DNA of 64,000 bases from Neostapfia colusana (GCA_030760725.1 JASWHV010000003.1:115910153-115974152), one strand, 5' to 3'. Positions 23,440 to 35,282 are shown, counted from the first letter of the stretch. The notes: generated by a model not told the origin, from the letters alone. A program made the numbers and translations.

Positions 23440-24130
23440 AAGATTATAAGGTAAAAATGAGAGGGAGGATGATGGAAAATTATAGGATGCGTGACGTCAA
23501 AAATCGGGATAATTGGCACAAAGAAATCCTTCGCTCTCTCATGTCGCTTCATCCTTGGAGTAACTACTCCATAAAACTTTATAGAACCACAACGTATGGT
23601 TGCGTGTTGTCCGGTCCTTTATGTCAATGATCTGAACCAGTTCCACCTAATGTGTGAGATCTGGTTTCAGTTACTCGATATTCCCCAGCTGAATGGTGGT
23701 TGATCGCTTGAGGCACTTCCTCAGCTGGGAAATGTGGAAGATGTCATACACACCGGTGAATATCGCTGGTAATTCCAGATGGTATGCAACAGAGCCACAT
23801 CTTTCCAAAACCTGGAATGGACCGATGAATCGGGGTGAATAGAAACTTTGACAAGTGTACCCTGTCCAAAAATTTTCTTCCTAAATTCTGGGTTACGGGG
23901 TACGACGATTCTGTCCTTGAACCACAGGACGCCGTCTCCGTCTTTACGGAAACATTTCAACTCCCCACTGTCTATACGTCTCCACAAATGTGACATGCCC
24001 CTGTTACGTTCCTGGGCTGCCACCCTTTCTTCACGGATGGTGGGGATAAAAGCTAATTGTAGAGAGCTCTAGGGGGAACCACACGTAATGGTGGCTCGCT
24101 CTCTTCCAACGGGGTGATGGTAAGATTATG
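23440..24130 (-). pseudogene. Element B: integrase ends with core deleted, chromodomain-like tail
   Basis: Reverse strand: TTRNHTLWFYKVLW (chromodomain-like) near 23540-23610, then the C-terminal module (FIGPFQVLE equivalent near 23810-23835). It is joined directly to KVSIHP of the zinc-binding region (about 23840-23860) and to RNPEFRKKIF and DGDGVLWFKDRIV further upstream. The D-D-E core between them is absent. The junction sequence around 23833-23845 is the same as in element A. Several stops and shifts add to the damage. Confidence 0.87.
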
Positions 24131-24560
24131 AACGTGTGACTTGCGACTTAGCGCATCCGCCAATATGCTTGGTTGCCAGGGTGATAATGGATCTCTATTT
24201 CGTAATCCTTTATCAACTCTAACCATCTTCGCTGCCTCATGTTCATCTCTTTCTGAGTGAATATGAACTTGAGGCTTTTGTGATCGGTATATAAATGCAC
24301 GAGGTTACCGAGTAGGTAGTGCCTCCACATTTTGAGTGCGAGTACCACAGCGGCGAGCTCTAGGTCATAAGTTGAATAATTTTGCATATGGTTTCTGAGC
24401 TGCCATGATCCTTACACGACCACCCTTCGGTCTTGCATCAGCACACATCCAAGCCCAATGCCGGATGCATCGCAGTACATATTGAACGGTTTTGTTGTGT
24501 CTGGCTGCACCAAAATTGGTGCTGATGTTAAGTGCTTCACTAATGCCTCTAATGCTGCTT
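24131..24560 (-). pseudogene. Element B: RNase H remnant
   Basis: Blocks in order on the reverse strand: FNMYCDASGIGLGCVLMQ (about 24430-24490), then after a frameshift DLELAAVVLALKMWRHYLLG and LYTDHKSLKFIFTQKE (24220-24385). Catalytic acids are present but split over two frames. Confidence 0.88.
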
Positions 24561-25440
24561 CGCATGCTGGACTCCAAACATATTTGGTAGTCTTCTTCAC
24601 CAGCTTTGTCATAGGCTTGGCAATCTTTGAGAGGTTCGAAATGAACATCCAATAATATCCCGCGAGTCCGAGGAAAACCTCGTACCTCACGAATAAACCT
24701 CGGGGACTTTCAATGCAGCACTTGTGCGATCTTACTCGGGTCTACAGCGATGCCCTTCGCTGAGATGATATGCCCGAGAAAAAGTACTTACAATATCTAG
24801 GATTCGCACTTGCTGAATTTCGTGTATAGCTTGTGATCCCGCAGCTGTTGCAAGACTATACACAGGTGCTCCTCGTGTTCTTCCTCCAACTTGAACTAAA
24901 CCAGTAGGTCGTCGATGAAGACCACGACAAACTTGTCCAGCTCCGCCATGAATACCGAGTTCATCAAGTACATGAACTGAGCTGGAGCATTGGTGGGGTC
25001 AAGGAACATGACAAGGTACCCATAAAGCCCGTACCTCGTCGAAAAGCTGTCTTTCTAACATCCTTAGCCCGTATCTCAATCTGATGGTACCCTGATCTTA
25101 AGTCCATTGGGGAAAAGACCCTTGCTTCGACCAACTGATCAAACAATATGTCAATCTGTGGTAACGGGTACTTGTGGATTGTCACAGTGTTAAGCAGACG
25201 AACACCACACAAAGTTGTAGTGTTCCGTGCTCCTCCTTTGCAAACAATGCTGAATACCACAAGGTGACGACTCAGTCGTATAAAACCTTTGCTCATAGGG
25301 TTATTTAGCGATGTCTTCCACTCTGCCCATTCATTGAGTGCCATTTGTACGTCCTTCGCAAACTCGGTGGTGTTCCCGGCGCAAGTTCCATCTTGAACTC
25401 TACGTCCCGTTCGGGTGGTATGCCCGGTAAACAATTGGGA
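24561..25440 (-). pseudogene. Element B: reverse transcriptase remnant
   Basis: Reverse strand shows HKYPLPQIDILFDQLVEARV and LRSGYHQIEIRAKD (about 25060-25180), then FVVVFIDDLLV (24900-24945, the active box). After that comes CEFW-like sequence with TAG in place of Trp (24797-24799), and FLGLAGYYWMFI (24630-24690). Frames change at least three times. The RT N-terminus differs from C and E by additional stops. Non-functional. Confidence 0.88.
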
Positions 25441-25870
25441 AACACCTCCTGAAATTTACGTACCACCGGACTGTCCTCTATATTAACAGCTTCCGAGTGG
25501 TTCAACATTGTGATCTGTTGCCAACTGGCGCCCAGAAATAATGTATGAAGACCATGCCGTGGGGAGTTTGAGCTTAACGGTTCGAAAACTGATGTTGTGA
25601 ACCGCTTTGTGGTAATTCAACCACGACATCCCCAAAATAATGTCGATCTTCAGACCCCAAGAATAAGGAGGTTCATGGTTTATAGTCTAACCCGCAAAAA
25701 AAGAGATGCTCGGAAAGCAACATCACTTCTTGTAATGCTGCCCCGGCGAAGATATGAGGTATTGCCTCTTTGTAAAAGTGGTTTGGAGCTGATGTTGAGC
25801 CACAAAGAATTGACTAACAAAGCTAGGTGTGGCACCTGAGTCCAAGAGAATTAATACCGGTAGCTAATTC
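25441..25870 (-). pseudogene. Element B: protease remnant
   Basis: LPVLILLDSGATPS at 25826-25864 (reverse) is the catalytic motif of the aspartic protease. The rest to about 25500 is closed by several stops. The linker FPNCLPGIPPERDVEFKME (about 25380-25440) leads into RT as in C and E. Confidence 0.85.
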
Positions 25871-26310
25871 AGAGAAAACATCTCTGCTAACGCGGCTTCT
25901 CCTTTTGGAATATCATCACTCACTGTGTAGTGAATGTTACCCCTTGTCTGCCCTCTTTTCTGCAGATATCGGTACGGGTCTGAACATTTTGAGTATGATG
26001 GCCCGCACCCTTGAATTCCCTCCAGACAATACCTAGCAAAATGGCCCATCCGACCACAAATGGAGCACTGATGTCTCTCCGGCTCTTTGCTAACTTGTGG
26101 TTGGAAGCTAGATACCTATAGCTGCAGCGATGGAGCACAAACCACCGTCTGATGCTGCTGCTCTGGAGGTGGTGCAAGTTGTGGTACTTGACCAGCAATC
26201 AAATTCTGAGGAGTTAGTCATACAGGGGCCTCCATTTCACCGAATGGCATTCGGAACACCAATCGGTACTGTTGGAGCATATAACTTGTGCTAGCCTGCA
26301 CGATATCACC
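25871..26310 (-). pseudogene. Element B: gag C-terminus with zinc knuckle
   Basis: CSICGRMGHFARYC at about 26029-26070 (reverse) is a CCHC knuckle. Upstream is a Gln/Pro-rich stretch (PQLAPPPEQQHQ). At about 26310 the gag sequence ends and leader sequence begins, so the capsid part of gag and any orf0 have been deleted. Confidence 0.83.
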
Positions 26311-26411
26311 CATTTGCCTTCTCTGTACAGAACAGACCTTGATGCACTAAATCTAGATTTTGGTCCAGTTAGAAGCATTTTCATAACTCAAGTTGAATAT
26401 CAAAGTTAAAG

Positions 26412-26416
26412 TTAAC
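26412..26416. repeat. Target-site duplication of element E, left copy (TTAAC)
   Basis: Repeated exactly at 40797-40801. The leader of B joined across E matches the leader of A around 10290-10390. Confidence 0.95.
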
Positions 26417-29400
26417 TGACACGACCCCACGGTCTTGTCGAGCCAGGATCACGCTGAGGGGTGCTGCGTTGCACAGCACCGAATAACACACTTCAAAGGT
26501 ACAAAGCAGAAGCAAAACTTTTATTACATAAAGTGATTTATGAACATTTTTACATCAAAATAAGTCCAGTCCACACTCACGGGCGTAGACTGCGCATCAA
26601 GTTCATGTTCAGCCCTTGAACATGTCCTTCCTAGCACACACGCACACTAACTCTGTGGCGTGCACGACTCCCATTCGACGGGGTTCCCCTCCTGGGGTTC
26701 CGTCTCCTCTTCGGGAGCCCCTTCCTCATAGAACCCTGCAAAAGCTTCAAACACATGCAGTGAGCACGAAGGCTCAGCAAGACTGACCCGTCTCTCCTAA
26801 ACATGGAACTTCTACATGAGGGATTGATTGGGACATGAGGTAAAATCATTTGCAAGGACTCGTCTATTTAGTGGAACCTTACTTTCACGTTTTAGCAGCA
26901 GGTTGTGGAGAACCTTACGCTAAGGCACATGAGAGAGCCGCAATCAAACAAGAAACGCATTTCTCTCATGTACTTTGCCCAAAGTTGAAAGGAACTTTAA
27001 TTAGCTCTAAACTACAGCAAATCATTAACAATCAAAGTCCATCTCTCAATCAGCAACATTTTAACATGTAACTAGCCTGTTCTTTCTACGTCATGGTACA
27101 GTGAACAAGTGGTACTCACTGACCGCGAGGGATGGCGATTATAATCCATTTACACCTGCAGGGTTACCCGAATAACCCGTCACGTATGCTCGTACTCGAT
27201 GTTTCCTACAACAACCATCACGGACGCCGTACGCAACCACCTTTCGCCCGTCAGCCAAATATTAAACCGGTCCCATCGTCCCGAGCAAGAGGTCTCTGCA
27301 CGTGCATCTCCGTGCCGCCAGCCGATTTACACCTCGAGCTCTCAACCTACCCTCTGAACGACGGGCAATGCCTCAATACCCAGCTACCCGAGTTACATCG
27401 GTTTCCCGGTTCCCATATAGCCGGTAGGTCTTCGGTACTGTTCTAGCTTGTTCAACAGGCCCGCACACGGCTCGGTCCTCAATCGACACAAGCGGAGCTA
27501 TAGCACACAGGCCCCAAAGTCCTGTTGCCCTTACTCTCCGCTCGGTCTCATTTTTCTTGCCATGTGTATCATGTGTTATCTCTACCCGAGTTGAGTGCTT
27601 CTAGCCTATGCTCGCGAGTAGTTCCAACTACTCGACTTGTACCGAATCCTACACTATCTTAGCATTGCAGTAGCTAACAGGGTTTGCAATTCTAAACCCA
27701 ACCCATGGTTTTCTTGGCTATGCAATTGGGTTTTCAAACAAGACTCTAATGCAAGGAATCATAATACTCAAGGAAGTGCTCTTGGTAAAACGGTTAATGC
27801 AAACCGGAGCTTGCCTTGCTGCTCTTGGTCGTAGGCTAGCTGCTCCTCCGGAGTAACGAAGTCTAGGACTTCGGGTTCCTCCTCGACCTTAGCGACTACA
27901 TGACATACAAGTATATGTATTAATTTAAATGCATTTGATTGAATTTAAACTTGTGAAGTCTATAACTCTTACTAGACAATCCCAATGACAGTGAAACTTT
28001 TACAGTGGCTTGGTTATAACCTAAACAGAAACTTGGTCAAGTTTTAGTTGCAGCAAAGCTCATTTGAGCCCTCCACAATTAATTATGTACTTGACCTTAA
28101 TTGAAGGCTTTTAGGGTGTTCTAAGGATTTTCATGAAACAAACTATGACTTTCTGAAAACTAGATTTTCAGAGGGTTCTAATGGAGTTGGTTTCACCTAA
28201 TTTGAAGTTTTCTAGCTAAATATATGAGCTAAACAATTTCTGGGAAAATTCTGAAAATGTTTCTGAACATTTTCTATTTTCTCTGGAACAGTTTCACTAA
28301 TCACACCATTAGGTGGATTAAATGAGCTCAAATGGATCTGAAATAGTTATGGTAGTTCAGAGACATTTTGATGAACATCCCAGCAAAATTTCAGATTTTT
28401 CCTCCCAAAGATTCTCCAGTTAAAATTCCAAACATTTAAAACTTTGAGGAATTAATTCTGGAGAATTAAGGATTTTCATGAAGTGAATCTTGATTTGCTG
28501 GAAAGTGCACAGAGAGCTGAATCCAACACAATTTGGTTCACTCAATTTGGAGCTCCTAGCCAAAGTTATGAGGATTTGAAGTTTGAAGGAAATCTGAAAA
28601 TCGGGGGAAAAGTTTAAATCTGCCGTGGCCCGCGGGGACACGTGTTAGGCGCGGAGGCGACAGCACACTGAGGCCCACAGGGTTTTCGCGTGCCAGCACA
28701 CCAGATCCCGGTCACAGCCCGATCCTGATTCAAAATATCTGCCGCTGACAGCTGGGGCCCACCCCCTTCGTCTACCTCTCGCCGCCCGCGCTCTGCCGCC
28801 GGGGTACCTCGCCGGAGAGCTCGCCGGCAGCTTCTGTAAAGTTCCAAACTTCACGACTTTGGCCTCCCCTGCCTACTTTCATTCGGGGAACACAATTCCG
28901 GCCTCAGCTCATCATGAAAATGACCGGCACATGCTCGGCGATGAGCAGCAGCCTGTGGAGAACTTCGGCCGTGTCGCCCGTCCTCCCTAGCACTTCATCC
29001 GATCAAGCTAAGGGCCGTCGAGCATCAGTGGACCATAGGAAAGGTCGACATGAGCTCCACGGAGCTCGGGAAGGGCTGTGTTGGGCTGTCACCGTGCGAC
29101 CTAGGCCGGAAATCGGGATTTCTACCAAAACTCGAAGAACAGCGGTTTCCCTCCACGGTTCTTCATGGTTCCTGCTCCTATGGACTCGTACGGGCTACTA
29201 GAAGTGATCCTTTCCATGAGAGGATGAGTTATGCAGTGTGGCTTACGAATTTCTGTGATCGGTACAGACCTCACTTTTGCACACCGTCGCGAAAACATGA
29301 AATTCCGGCCTAAGCAGCGTTTGTCACGCCGCCGGAGCTTGCGGGAATGAAAGAGGGACTGAAGGCGAACCTCTTTGCTGTTCACAGCTCGGTGAACGGT

Positions 29401-30451
29401 GGGCTGTGGTGGCCGGAAGAATGGTTCCCGCAGCGGCGGCTCGAGCTGAACCGGCAGAGAAAGGATCGCCGCGGTGGAGCTCGGGGAAGACCGCGCAAGG
29501 TCTGGAACCGATGCGAGGGCGTTGAAGATGGCTTGCGCACCCGGTGCAGGTCTCAGATCGCCGGGAGGGTCACAGGATTGGCGGGCGACGAGGAACCGAA
29601 AGTTCACTCGGGCGGCGAGAAGCTTCGGCTTTCTGGGTGGAAATGCGACGAGGCAGCGGTGAAGACCCCCTGCGACTGCTCGGGCGCGCAGATAAGGACC
29701 CTGCGAGGCGGTTCACCGGCCGAGGGCGGCAAGCAGCTGCTGTCCTCGTCGTTTCTTCGCCGTGGCGGTCGCTGCAGCGTGCGCGAGTACCCGAGCTGAG
29801 CTCTCAGTCAGTTTCTTTTGCCTTAGTGGCTGACATGTGGGTCCCACCCAGGGTTTTAACCTCTGAAATTCACTCCTAGTCACTGTTGTAAACAGTGAGC
29901 CCCAAAATCCCATGTTGATTCAAATTATTCACCCATGAGCCATTTGAATTGATTAGAATTCAAATTGTGTTTGGTTTGAATGAATTTCAGCACATGTTCA
30001 GTTTGAAATTCAAATAAAGTTTGAATTTGCCCCACTTAGCCCATGTCAAGATAAACTCCAAATGGAGTGAAAATTGGTTTGTGAGCTCACAAAAATGTGC
30101 TGAATGAGAATATGCCTCCCACTTTTGAATTCATGGGATAAAAACAGTTTGAATTTGAATATGGTTTCAAAATGCCCTCTTTCTAGCTATACCCAAAATG
30201 ACCTCAAAAAGGTTTTGAATTTGGTTGAAACTTGGCATGGACATCCTTAGCATTGTGTAGGAGTTTTTATATGCCCAGCCCCTCTATATCACATGTGGGA
30301 AATACCACTTTTGCAATATGTGAGTTTGTTCTCTAATGAGCATGTTGATGGTGGTTACTTGCTCTTCATTTGTGTTCATCAACTCTTCAAATGAGGTGTG
30401 TGGTCTGGTGATGAACACTTCAAATATGTGTCAAAAACTGAGGCCCTTACA
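26417..30451 (-). repeat. Element E left (3') LTR (4035 bp)
   Basis: On the plus strand TGACACG...CTTACA. AT-rich to about 28610, GC-rich 28620-29850, AT-rich to the end. It carries the spliced-peptide segment described separately and a poly(A) signal (AATAAA on the minus strand at 26520-26525). Plus-strand open frames at 28914-29313 and similar are antisense to the element and have no support. Confidence 0.95.
26647..27895 (-). CDS. Element E left LTR: putative two-exon acidic peptide (3' exons of an LTR-internal gene)
   Basis: Exon 27895-27815 (81 nt) follows acceptor GTCATGTAG and ends before a GCAAGC donor. The final exon 26735-26647 follows acceptor CTTTTGCAG and ends in TAG. The intron is 1079 nt, GC-AG, phase 1. 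The first exon encodes 26 acidic residues starting AKVEEEPEVLDF, and the last begins GFYEEGAPEEE and ends ESCTPQS. AATAAA follows the stop by about 127 nt. G encodes a related peptide with identical phases (YEEG and CTP motifs shared). No start codon has been located: an upstream exon ending in one codon base is required. Function unknown. The frame is also intact in the right LTR. Confidence 0.5.
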
Positions 30452-31755
30452 GAAAATCCCTGGAAATGGGCAACTTTGGTGAGCCGATCGACGATCACCC
30501 ACACAGAATCATGTTTCTGCAATGTGGTGGGTAAACCGACGATGGAATCCATGCTCACGTCCTCCCACTTCTAGGCAGGAACGCCCAGTGGTTGTAGCAG
30601 TTCCGGTTTCCGCATATGGTCTGCCTTCACCCTTCGACTTGTATCACATTCGGACACGTACTTCACGATCTCCCGCTTCATCCGTGTCCACCAAAACTTG
30701 CTTTTGAGTTCTTGATGCATTTTGTTGCTGCCGGGGTGAATAGAAAACTTTGACAAGTGAGCCTCATCAAAGATTTTCTTCCGTAATTCCGGGTTACGGG
30801 GTACGACGATCCGGTCCTTGAACCATAGGACGCCGTCTCCGTCCTTCCGGAAACATTTTAACTCCCCACTGTCTACACGTCTCCGCAAATGCGACATGCC
30901 CTTGTCATGTTTCTGAGCTGCCGCTATCTCTTCACGGATGGTGGGGATCAAAGCTAGGTTGTAGAGAGCTCCGTGTGGAATCACATGTAGTGGTGGTTCG
31001 CTCTCTTCCAACGGTGTGATGGTCAGATTGTTGACGTGTGACATGCGGCTCAGCGCATCTTCCACTACGTTTGCCTTGCCCGGATGATAATGGATCTCTA
31101 TTTCGTAATCCTTTATCAATTCTAACCATCTTCGCTGCCTCATGTTCAGCTCCTTCTGAGTGAATATGTACTTGAGGCTTTTGTGGTCGGTATACAAATG
31201 TACGAGGTTACCGAGTAGGTAGTGCCTCCACATTTTCAGTGCAAGTACCACGGCAGCGAGCTCCAAGTTGTGGGTCGGATAATTCTGCTCATGGTTTCTA
31301 AGCTGCCGTGATCCATACACGACCACTCTTTGGTCTTGCATCAGCACACATCCGAGCCCAATGCCGGATGCATCGCAGTACACATCGAACGGTTTTGTTG
31401 TGTCTGGCTGCGCCAAAACCGGTGCTGATGTCAGGTGCTTGACTAAAGCCTTGAATGCTGCTTCACATGCTGGACTCCAAACATATTTGGTAGCCTTCTT
31501 CAGCAGCTCCGTCATAGGCTTGGCAATCTTCGAGAAGTTCGGAATGAACCTCCGATAATATCCCTCGAGTCCGAGGAAACTCCGTACCTCATGAACAGTT
31601 CTCGGGGATTTCCAATTCAGCACTTGAGTGATCTTGCTCGGGTCTACAACGATACCCTCCGCTGAGATGATATGGCCGAGAAAAGGCACTTGCGATATCC
31701 AAAATTCGCATTTGCTGAATTTCCCGTATAGCTTGTGATCCCGCAGCCGTTGCAA
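30452..31755 (-). pseudogene. Element E: RT end, RNase H and integrase N-terminal half
   Basis: 394 codons (31755-30571) read through: RT thumb (CEFWISQVPFLGHI, GYYRRFIPNF), RNase H with VYCDASGIGLGC, LELAAVV, LYTDHKSL and the ADALSR region (here EDALSR), then the integrase zinc region with HLSKFSIHPG and SECDTS (second Cys of the HHCC motif changed to Ser). A TAG near 30573 follows, after which the same frame continues with WEDVSMDSIVGLP (first catalytic Asp) and VIVDRLTK until it meets the LTR at 30452. The second Asp and the Glu of the core are absent. Confidence 0.92.
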
Positions 31756-32030
31756 GACAATACGCAGATGCTTCTTGTGATCTTCTCCGACTTGGAATAT
31801 ACCAGGATGTCGTCGATGAAGACCACGACAAATTTGTCCAGCTCCGGCATGAATACCGAGTTCATTTAGTACATGAAGTGAGCTGGGGCATTGGTGAGGC
31901 CGAAGGACATGACCAGGTACTCATAAAGTCCGTACCTCGTCGAGAAAGCTGACTTTGGAATGTCCTCCGCCCTTATCTTAATCTGATGGTACCCGGATCT
32001 TAAGTCCATCTTGGAAAAGATCTTTGTTCG
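31756..32030 (-). pseudogene. Element E: RT palm with active site, frameshifted at both ends
   Basis: Reverse strand: LRSGYHQIKIRAED, STRYGLYEYLVM, TNAPAHFMY, then a TAA, then MNSVFMPELDKFVVVFIDDI (FIDD at about 31812-31823). One shift near 32015-32030 separates it from the upstream frame and one near 31785-31795 from the downstream frame. Active-site residues are intact. Confidence 0.9.
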
Positions 32031-33703
32031 ATCAACTGATCAAACAACATGTCGATCCGTGGCAATGGGTACTTGTTCTTGATGGTTACGGCATTTAATG
32101 GACGATAGTCCACGCAAAGCCATAACGTCTCATCCTTCTTCTTCACAAATAATGCCGAACAGCCCCATGGCGAGGAGCTCGGCCTAATAAAACCCTTCTC
32201 CAGAAGGTCCGTGAGCTGAGTCTTCAGTTCAGCCAACTCCTTGGGCGCCATCTTGTACGGCCTTCGGGATATTGGCATGGTTCCTTGTGCAAGTTCAATC
32301 TTGAACTCCACCTCTCTATCGGGCGGCATCCCCGGCAAATCGTCCAGGAATACGTCAGGGAACTCTTGGACCACTGGAATATCTTCCAATCTGATGGTTG
32401 TGGCTTGATAGACACTTGGAAGTTTTATTTCTGGACTGTCCAGAAATAAGGAGTGAGATCCGTGCACTTCTGAGTTTAAGTGCACGACTCGAAGGACGGT
32501 GTATAAAACAGCGCCGTGGCGGGTTAACCACGACATCCCTAGGATGACATCGACCTTTTGTCCCTCTAAGATTATGAGAGACGTAGGGTACACTCTACCC
32601 GCTAAGCATAATGGTGCTTTGGAAACCATTACGCTTGCTGAAATCTTCCCACCCGGTGAACAAATTAAATATGGACTATCGGTGCGTAGTATTTGCATGC
32701 TGTGTTTAGCACTGAAAGCTTGGCTAATAAAATTATGCATGGCGCCTGAATCAAACAATACTATGGTGGGATGCTGGTGGAGTTGGAACATACCCGCAAG
32801 GATTGGCTCACCCTCCGGCACGTCCTCTATGGCAAGCTGGTGGACAGTGCCGGGCCTAGGGTTTGCCCGCCACGCATTAGTAGGGTTCCGGGGTTGATTC
32901 CTCCCCGGAAACTGCGGTGCCACTCCGCCGCCTTGCCTCTCCGGGCAACTGCTCGCGAAGTGTCCTGGACGACCACACTTATAACATGTGGCCGCTGCTG
33001 GTGTAGTGCTCGGGGGACGAAAGCCCGGCATGCGCTGCTGAGGTGCATACGTACACGGCATCGTCCACTGCTGCTGTTGTTGTTGTGGAAGTGGTGCTGG
33101 CAGTGCCAGCCTAAATGCCGGTGAAGAGTACGGCCAACTGCGGAACGGCATCAACCTCTGTGGTGGCTGCCAGCATGGACCTGATGGTGGGTGATTCACC
33201 ATCCGAAACTTCTGAGAAGGACCGCTTCCTTCTCCGCTGCTTTGCGGCGCGCTTCGCTTTCTCTCCGCCGCCGCTAACTCCCTGCCGGAGTCTTCTTGAA
33301 CAATCGCAGCATCAATCATGTCGTTGAGGCTGCCGTGATTGAACATCGCCAACTTGTCCTTCAGGAGCGGGTTAAGCCCCTGGTAAAAGTGGTCCCGCCG
33401 CTTCTCGTCGGTATCGGCGTGATACGATGCGTAGAGCGCGAGATCATTGAACGCCCTGGAGTAGTCCAGCGCGTTCCGGCTCCCTTGCTGCAGGTGTAGG
33501 AATTCCTGCGTCTTCCTTTTCATCAAACCTGGCGGTATGTGATAGGCCCTGAAGGCCGTCCGAAACTCCGTCCAGGTCATAACTCGATCGGTGGGCTGTG
33601 AAGCACAGAAGTTTGCCCACCACGCGCTCGCGGATCCTTGGAGCTGCTGGACCGCGAACTGAGTCTTGCGCTGCTCGCTTATCTGGAGCAGCCCGAACTT
33701 CAT
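32000..33703 (-). pseudogene. Element E: gag C-terminal two thirds, protease and RT N-terminus
   Basis: 567 codons. Residues 1-110 are the gag capsid region (SASAWWANF, FLHLQQGS, FYQGLNPLLKDKL). About 195-240 are Gln/Pro-rich with a short poly-Gln run. CYKCGRPGHFASSC is the CCHC knuckle. LFDSGAMHNFIS is the protease motif near residue 315 (usual THSF is MHNF), and ILGMSWL follows. From about 440 are the RT linker and YRPLNAVTIKNKYPLPRID. It is continuous with the gag N-terminus except for one TAG at 33704-33706. Confidence 0.93.
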
Positions 33704-34066
33704 CTATATTGCGCGGAGCCAGTTGTCAGCATCAAGAGGTTCATCCGCCCTTGAGAATACCGGGGGATGAGTCGCTAAGAAGTCGGAGTAGGAGCTCTGT
33801 TGACGCTCCTCACGGTCTTGACGTCTCTCTGGGCGAGACGTATTAGCGATGAGAGTCTGCAGCAACTCCGTGTGCTGCTGATGTGAACCCGCCATTGCCG
33901 CGTCGATGTCGGCCAATGTAACCGTTGGCAGTGGCGGTGGCGGTGTTTGCTGTTGCTGTTGCTGCTGTTGCTGCTGCTGTCCCGAGGAGTCCTTGGGGGG
34001 CTGTTGGGAGGTCTCTCCCCCTTGGCTAGTACCCCCAACGTCCGGGTTGGCACGAGTACGCGTCAT
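33704..34066 (-). pseudogene. Element E: gag N-terminus
   Basis: The start codon is taken as 34066-34064 (MTRTRANPDVGG). The tract just upstream on the minus strand reads TTTTGAATTTCAG and then one A before ATG, a strong splice-acceptor look. The frame carries a poly-Gln run from CAG/CAA repeats (33948-33980) and ends LDADNWLRAI before a TAG that replaces one codon. The downstream capsid continues in the same frame. A longer 5' extension of the open frame to 34096 lacks support. Confidence 0.85.
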
Positions 34067-34337
34067 TCTGAAATTCAAAACAGCAGCGATTAGCACATTT
34101 CATACTTAAACTCCATATGCAACAGTAGGTATTGAAGTGACACATGAATAATTTGCACAACATTCACATATATTCATAAAGCATAAACTTTATACAAGAT
34201 ACATTGTTCTCGGTTCTCCGAGAAGTCGTGCTCATGTCGTCACTACCTATACATACGCTACTGCTTACACGACATGTCACCTATTACAAAAGTTGGGTTA
34301 CACTACCCTAGCTGCCCTACTTGGCAACTGTAACCCC
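34067..34337 (-). other. Element E spacer between orf0 and gag, no gene
   Basis: About 270 bases without a supported frame. Its 3' end on the minus strand is the acceptor-like tract before the gag ATG. Confidence 0.6.
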
Positions 34338-35282
34338 CTACTCGGAGTAGAACTCGACCACCTGCGAGTCGTCCTCTTCCGGTACCTCTGCTGGTGGCTC
34401 TGGATCTACCACCTTTTTTCCCATCTCAGGTTCTCCCATTGCTGGAAGGCCCAAGACCACCGGTACGCCCAATACCGGAGGTACGAGGTCTTGCAAAGCA
34501 TGCACCTCGTCCATGGCCTGGTTGTAATCCTCTTCCCAGCCTTGCCCTTCCTCAATAGCGTCGTCCCGCTCTTGAGCAAGGTCCTCATTCTGCTGGGTTA
34601 AAGTCTGTACCAGTTCTTGCAACGCCGCGATGTCGACACGGCTTTTCCTCTTCGCCTTCTTCAGACGATGCAACTGATTATGTTGCTCATTCAGTCGCCT
34701 GATCGTCGGAAGGAGCACATTGCGGAGTGCGCTGTGAGCACTGTCAAAATGGTCCCCACGGCTTGTGCTCTCCTTGAGCTTTGCGGCGATATGCTCCGAA
34801 TGAACAGCTTGGCTGTCCATCACGGCGTTTCCCGCCCTCATCTGGAGACTGAGGTTTGCCTCCGCGGGGTTGTACCTTGGGCAACTCGGGTCCGTTGCCT
34901 CCAGGTACCTCTCTTCCCACACATGATGAGCCCGTCCCTCCACCGAAACAAGCGCGTATGGAGTACCCTCCATAGACTGCACGTGTAGTTGGCAGAAACG
35001 TAACATGGTGTCATGGGCTGCCACTTGCCACATCCCTTCCGGTTGTCTACCTCTCACCGTGACGGTAAACGACACCCAACCGGGTGGCGTAGGTCCTGCA
35101 GGGACTTCGACATGGATTGTCCACGTCTTGTTCCCCTCCTCGCCTTCTTCCTTGGCGAAGTACTGCGGCATCTGGTTGTACCCGAAATATTGAAGCATCT
35201 GCCTCAATGCTTCCGGATAGCCGCTGCGGTAAGAACAGTGGGACACCACCCACCCGTTCTCCAACTTCTTATCTGTTGTCAT
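34338..35282 (-). CDS. Element E orf0: intact 314-residue protein encoded upstream of gag
   Basis: Intact ORF between the leader and gag on the element's coding strand. The ATG is placed directly after a minus-strand tract ATATATTTTTACAG, a textbook plant 3' splice site. Residues 1-150 look globular (FGYNQMPQYFAKEEGEEG, GYPEALRQML, EGTPYALVSVEG). About 175-275 are a basic then acidic heptad region likely to form a coiled coil (IRRLNEQHNQLHRLKKAKRK ... LTQQNEDLAQERDDA). The last 40 residues are Pro/Glu-rich. Element F has a protein in the same place with the same plan. I recall rice elements of this type being described with an extra orf0. Function unknown. It is the only undamaged gypsy protein in E. 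Confidence 0.75.
   Translation of the reverse strand: MTTDKKLENGWVVSHCSYRSGYPEALRQMLQYFGYNQMPQYFAKEEGEEGNKTWTIHVEVPAGPTPPGWVSFTVTVRGRQPEGMWQVAAHDTMLRFCQLHVQSMEGTPYALVSVEGRAHHVWEERYLEATDPSCPRYNPAEANLSLQMRAGNAVMDSQAVHSEHIAAKLKESTSRGDHFDSAHSALRNVLLPTIRRLNEQHNQLHRLKKAKRKSRVDIAALQELVQTLTQQNEDLAQERDDAIEEGQGWEEDYNQAMDEVHALQDLVPPVLGVPVVLGLPAMGEPEMGKKVVDPEPPAEVPEEDDSQVVEFYSE

Noticed and set aside
28914..29313. Plus-strand open frames in the GC-rich part of the E LTR, repeated at 39281-39568
   Set aside because: They are antisense to the element, and the repetition is explained by LTR duplication. GC-rich DNA stays open by chance.
29122..29607. 161-codon minus-strand frame in the E LTR as exon 1 of the LTR gene
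   Set aside because: Not conserved in length in the right LTR (109 codons), and I could not find a donor of the required phase with confidence.
33948..33980. CAG/CTG run as an independent microsatellite feature
   Set aside because: It is the poly-Gln stretch of the gag of E and needs no separate explanation.
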